Assembly (NCBI GenBank): GCA_963720475.1
Contig: OY970394.1
Span: 124,001-188,000 of the forward strand
Direction: 5' to 3'
Source: G963720475 sp963720475
GTDB taxonomy: Bacteria > Actinomycetota > Thermoleophilia > Solirubrobacterales > Thermoleophilaceae
Length of the DNA stretch: 64,000 nt
Part shown: one piece after another, positions 61,878 to 64,000 of the stretch
Layout of the letters: every line of letters begins with the position of its first letter
Position numbering within the stretch: the first letter of the stretch is position 1
The notes under the pieces: model-generated
What the model was told of the DNA's origin: nothing
The model's input: the letters and a program-made list of their open reading frames with translations, nothing else
Databases searched by the model: none
Made by a program: the position numbers and the translations under genes

Positions 61878-63164
61878 ATGGCCACGGCCGTGCGCTTGCC
61901 CGAGCGGAACCCGCTCGACCAGATCTCCTACACCGACTTGTACCGGCGCTGGGAGCAGGGCAACTGGAGCGCCTGGGAGATCGACTTCGCCGAGGACAAG
62001 CGCCAGTGGCACGAGGTCCTCACCGAGACCCAGCGCAAGGCGGCGCTGTGGAACTACGCGCTCTTCTTCCACGGCGAGGAGTCGGTCGCCGAGAACCTCT
62101 CGCCCTACATCGACGCGGCGCCGACCGAGGAGCAGAAGCACTTCCTCTGCACTCAGCAGGTCGACGAGGCGCGTCATGCCGTCTTCTTCGGCCGCTTCAT
62201 GCGCGAGGTGATCGAGTGCGGTGAGACGACGGCCGAGCAGCTCGCGGCCACCGAGCCCGAGCTGACGTGGGGCTTCCGCAACGTCTTCGCGCGCCTCGAC
62301 CGGATGGCCGACGAGCTGCGCAAGGACCGCTCGGTCCCGAAGCTGGCCCAGGCGATCACGCTCTACCACCTGATCGTCGAGGCGACGCTCGCCCAGCCTG
62401 GCCAGCACTTCATCGAGAGCTACCTGATCGAGCACGACATCCTGCCCGGCTTCCGCTCCGGGATGAAGAACGTCTCGCTCGACGAGCAGCGCCACATCGG
62501 CTTCGGCGTGAAGCTGCTATCGGAGCTCGTCGAGTCCGACCCCGAGTGCAGGCCTGCGGTCGAGGAGCTCCTGCGCGAGATCATGCCGACCAGCCTCGGC
62601 GTGCTGAAGCCGCCCAACTGGGACACCTCCTACGTCGAGTGCTTCGGCTTCACCCTCGAGGACATCTACGCCGAGGGCTTCCAGTCGTTCGAGACGAAGA
62701 TGCGCACCGCGGGGCTGCCGATCGACGAGATGCCCGGCGTGCTGCCGATGCCGACCGACATCACCCCGCATGAGCGCGCGACGCGCGTGCTCAAGCTGAT
62801 GCGGGCCGGCTACCTCGGCGAGAAGGACGGTCCGCCCTCGCAGGATCCCGAGACGATGAAGCTCTTCTTCGACGTCGTATCGCGCGCGGTGGACCACGAG
62901 CACGCCCCGAACGGGGGGCCGACGACGATCGAGTGGGACTTCACCGACACCGATCCGTGGCATCTCGTGATCGACAACGGCTCGACGCGGGTCGCCCAGG
63001 GCCGGGCGGGCGCCGCCGACCTCACGCTCGAGTGCCGCTTCGAGGATTGGGTCGACGTCGTCGCCGCGCGCGAGGACCCGCGCGTCGCGATGCTGAAGCG
63101 CAAGATCAAGCCGCACGGCGGCCTGCGCGCGATGCTGCGGACGCGCAAGCTGTTCGCGCGCTAG
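61878..63164 (+). CDS. R2-like oxidase fused to a C-terminal SCP2 sterol-carrier domain
   Basis: A 428-residue protein. Residues ~15-270 repeat the ferritin-like ligand set of the R2-like oxidase at 20924-21847: E67 or E68 (HGEES), E97 and H100 (DEARHAVFF), E168 (IVEATLAQPGQHF), E203 and H206 (DEQRHIGFG), after AWEIDFAEDKRQWHEVL. Residues ~340-425 fit an SCP2-like lipid-binding domain (WHLVIDNGSTRVAQGRAGAA, DLTLECRFEDWVDVVAARED, AMLKRKIKPHGGLRAML). A TACCCT box (61865-61870) 7 nt upstream could give its own leaderless promoter. An oxidase joined to a lipid carrier suggests hydrophobic-substrate oxidation (inference). Confidence 0.83.
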   Translation: MATAVRLPERNPLDQISYTDLYRRWEQGNWSAWEIDFAEDKRQWHEVLTETQRKAALWNYALFFHGEESVAENLSPYIDAAPTEEQKHFLCTQQVDEARHAVFFGRFMREVIECGETTAEQLAATEPELTWGFRNVFARLDRMADELRKDRSVPKLAQAITLYHLIVEATLAQPGQHFIESYLIEHDILPGFRSGMKNVSLDEQRHIGFGVKLLSELVESDPECRPAVEELLREIMPTSLGVLKPPNWDTSYVECFGFTLEDIYAEGFQSFETKMRTAGLPIDEMPGVLPMPTDITPHERATRVLKLMRAGYLGEKDGPPSQDPETMKLFFDVVSRAVDHEHAPNGGPTTIEWDFTDTDPWHLVIDNGSTRVAQGRAGAADLTLECRFEDWVDVVAAREDPRVAMLKRKIKPHGGLRAMLRTRKLFAR

Positions 63165-63176
63165 GCAAGGGGCTCC

Positions 63177-64000
63177 GTGAGCGCGTCGGGGTACCCGCCG
63201 GGTTCGAGGCTCCCGGCGCTCCTGCAGACGCTCTCCTACGGCGGCGATCCGGTCCGCTACGGAACCCGCCAGCGCCGGCGCTACGGCGACGTGTTCAGCG
63301 CGCGCTTCGCGGGCTTCGGCGACATGGTCTACGTGACCGAGCCGACGCTCGTGAAGCAGATCTTCACCGGCGACCCGGCCGTCTTCCACGCGGGCGAGGC
63401 GAACTCGACCGTGCTCGAGCCGGCGCTCGGGCCACGCTCGGTTCTGACGCTCGACGACGGCGAGCACCTGCGCCAGCGAAAGATCCTGCTGCCGCCGTTC
63501 CACGGCAAAGCCGTCGGCCGCTACGAGGACGTCGTGGTCGAGGCGGTCAACCGCGACATGGAGAGCTGGCCCGTCGGCGAGCCGTTCGCGCTGCGCTCGC
63601 ACACGGAGGCGATCACGCTCGAGGTGATCCTCAGGGCGGTGTTCGGCATCCGGGCGACGGAGCGGCTCGCGCAGGCTCGTCACGTCGTACGCGAGTTCGC
63701 CCGCCGCAGCCACCCGATCGTGCTGTTCCCCTTCCTGCGCCGCGACCTCGGAAGCCGCAGCCCCTGGGCTCGCTTCGTGCGGGCGCGCGAGGCGCTCGAC
63801 CGGATCGTCCACGAGGAGATCGCCGCCAGGCGCGCCGAGGTCGAGGCCGGCGCCGAGCACGACGACGTCCTGTCGCTGCTGCTCGCCGCCCGCCACGAGG
63901 ACGGCTCGCCGCTGAGCGACGCGGAGCTGCGCGACGAGCTCGTCACGATCGTCGGCGCGGGGCACGAGACGACGGCGACCGCGATCGCGTGGGCCTTCGA
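63177..64000 (+). CDS. Cytochrome P450, 5' part (cut by the window edge)
   Basis: From a GTG 12 bp after the R2-SCP2 gene (AAGGGG ribosome-binding site 5 nt upstream) the frame stays open to the edge, 274 residues. It begins VSASGYPPGSRLPALLQTLSY, then PAVFHAGEANSTVLEPALGP and GEHLRQRKILLPPFHG (C-helix WxxxR-like region with the H-x-x-x-R pattern), and reaches VGAGHETTATAIAWAF, the I-helix AGxET motif. The heme-binding Cys loop lies outside. The proline-rich N-terminus without a membrane helix is the soluble bacterial type. It probably takes part in lipid or steroid oxidation with its neighbours (inference). Confidence 0.9.
   Translation, partial: MSASGYPPGSRLPALLQTLSYGGDPVRYGTRQRRRYGDVFSARFAGFGDMVYVTEPTLVKQIFTGDPAVFHAGEANSTVLEPALGPRSVLTLDDGEHLRQRKILLPPFHGKAVGRYEDVVVEAVNRDMESWPVGEPFALRSHTEAITLEVILRAVFGIRATERLAQARHVVREFARRSHPIVLFPFLRRDLGSRSPWARFVRAREALDRIVHEEIAARRAEVEAGAEHDDVLSLLLAARHEDGSPLSDAELRDELVTIVGAGHETTATAIAWAF

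Noticed and set aside
62517..63965. A 482-residue open frame on the minus strand under the R2-SCP2 and P450 genes.
   Set aside because: It is a long shadow frame caused by GC-rich codon bias. Its residues are Arg/Ala/Glu/Leu-rich without domain motifs, while the plus-strand frames carry diiron and P450 signatures.

Overview
The window is a contiguous stretch of a very GC-rich, gene-dense bacterial chromosome. Actinomycetota is the best fit, and the class Thermoleophilia (Solirubrobacterales) is my inference. The grounds are a six-gene MlaD/Mce cassette, two class III nucleotide cyclases, a PucR regulator, FtsB next to enolase, an H1-like basic protein, frequent GTG starts, and many genes whose start codon lies 6-8 nt after a TANNNT box, as in leaderless actinobacterial transcripts. 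I see no insertion sequence, phage gene or CRISPR array.

Layout. 1-5.3 kb: a broken SnoaL-like gene, an initiator tRNA with its terminator, a VOC protein, an alpha/beta-hydrolase fused to a cyclase, an RDD protein, a Ppx/GppA phosphatase and a lipoprotein. 5.3-5.5 kb: a promoter-to-terminator unit with no ORF that folds as a rod and resembles a 6S-type RNA. 5.5-10 kb: a thiamine-diphosphate enzyme, a haloalkane dehalogenase-like hydrolase and a membrane-bound cyclase. 10-19.1 kb: six overlapping Mce genes with no YrbE permease, one of them frameshifted. 19.3-31.4 kb: tRNA-Leu, a membrane-tethered ECF sigma factor, an R2-like oxidase, an O-antigen ligase-like protein, a rhomboid-like protein lacking its catalytic serine, a YbdK-like ligase, csrA, a rhodanese and the H1-like protein. 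31.4-46 kb: housekeeping genes (ftsB-like, eno, mazG, a PpiC-type lipoprotein, mfd, htrA, a GNAT gene, pth, rplY, an ABC1 kinase, prs, glmU). htrA and the GNAT gene are cut by several single-base frameshifts. 46-56.9 kb: tRNA-Gln, a PucR regulator, a DedA-PAP2 fusion, ispE, rsmA, tatD, metG, an M23 peptidase, rsmI and a ROK kinase. 56.9-64 kb: an LCP protein, FmdB, glyS, then a lipid-flavoured run: an alpha/beta-hydrolase, a PhaC-like protein, an R2-like oxidase fused to an SCP2 domain, and a cytochrome P450 cut by the window edge.

How the parts may work together (inference). The Mce cassette suggests lipid or sterol uptake. The R2-SCP2/P450/PhaC-like run and the second R2-like gene suggest oxidative handling of a hydrophobic substrate. 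The metG-tatD-rsmA-ispE-DedA/PAP2 series and the prs-glmU series use 4-nt or similar overlaps and are probably translationally coupled operons. A 52-nt palindrome occurs twice, each time where transcription units converge.
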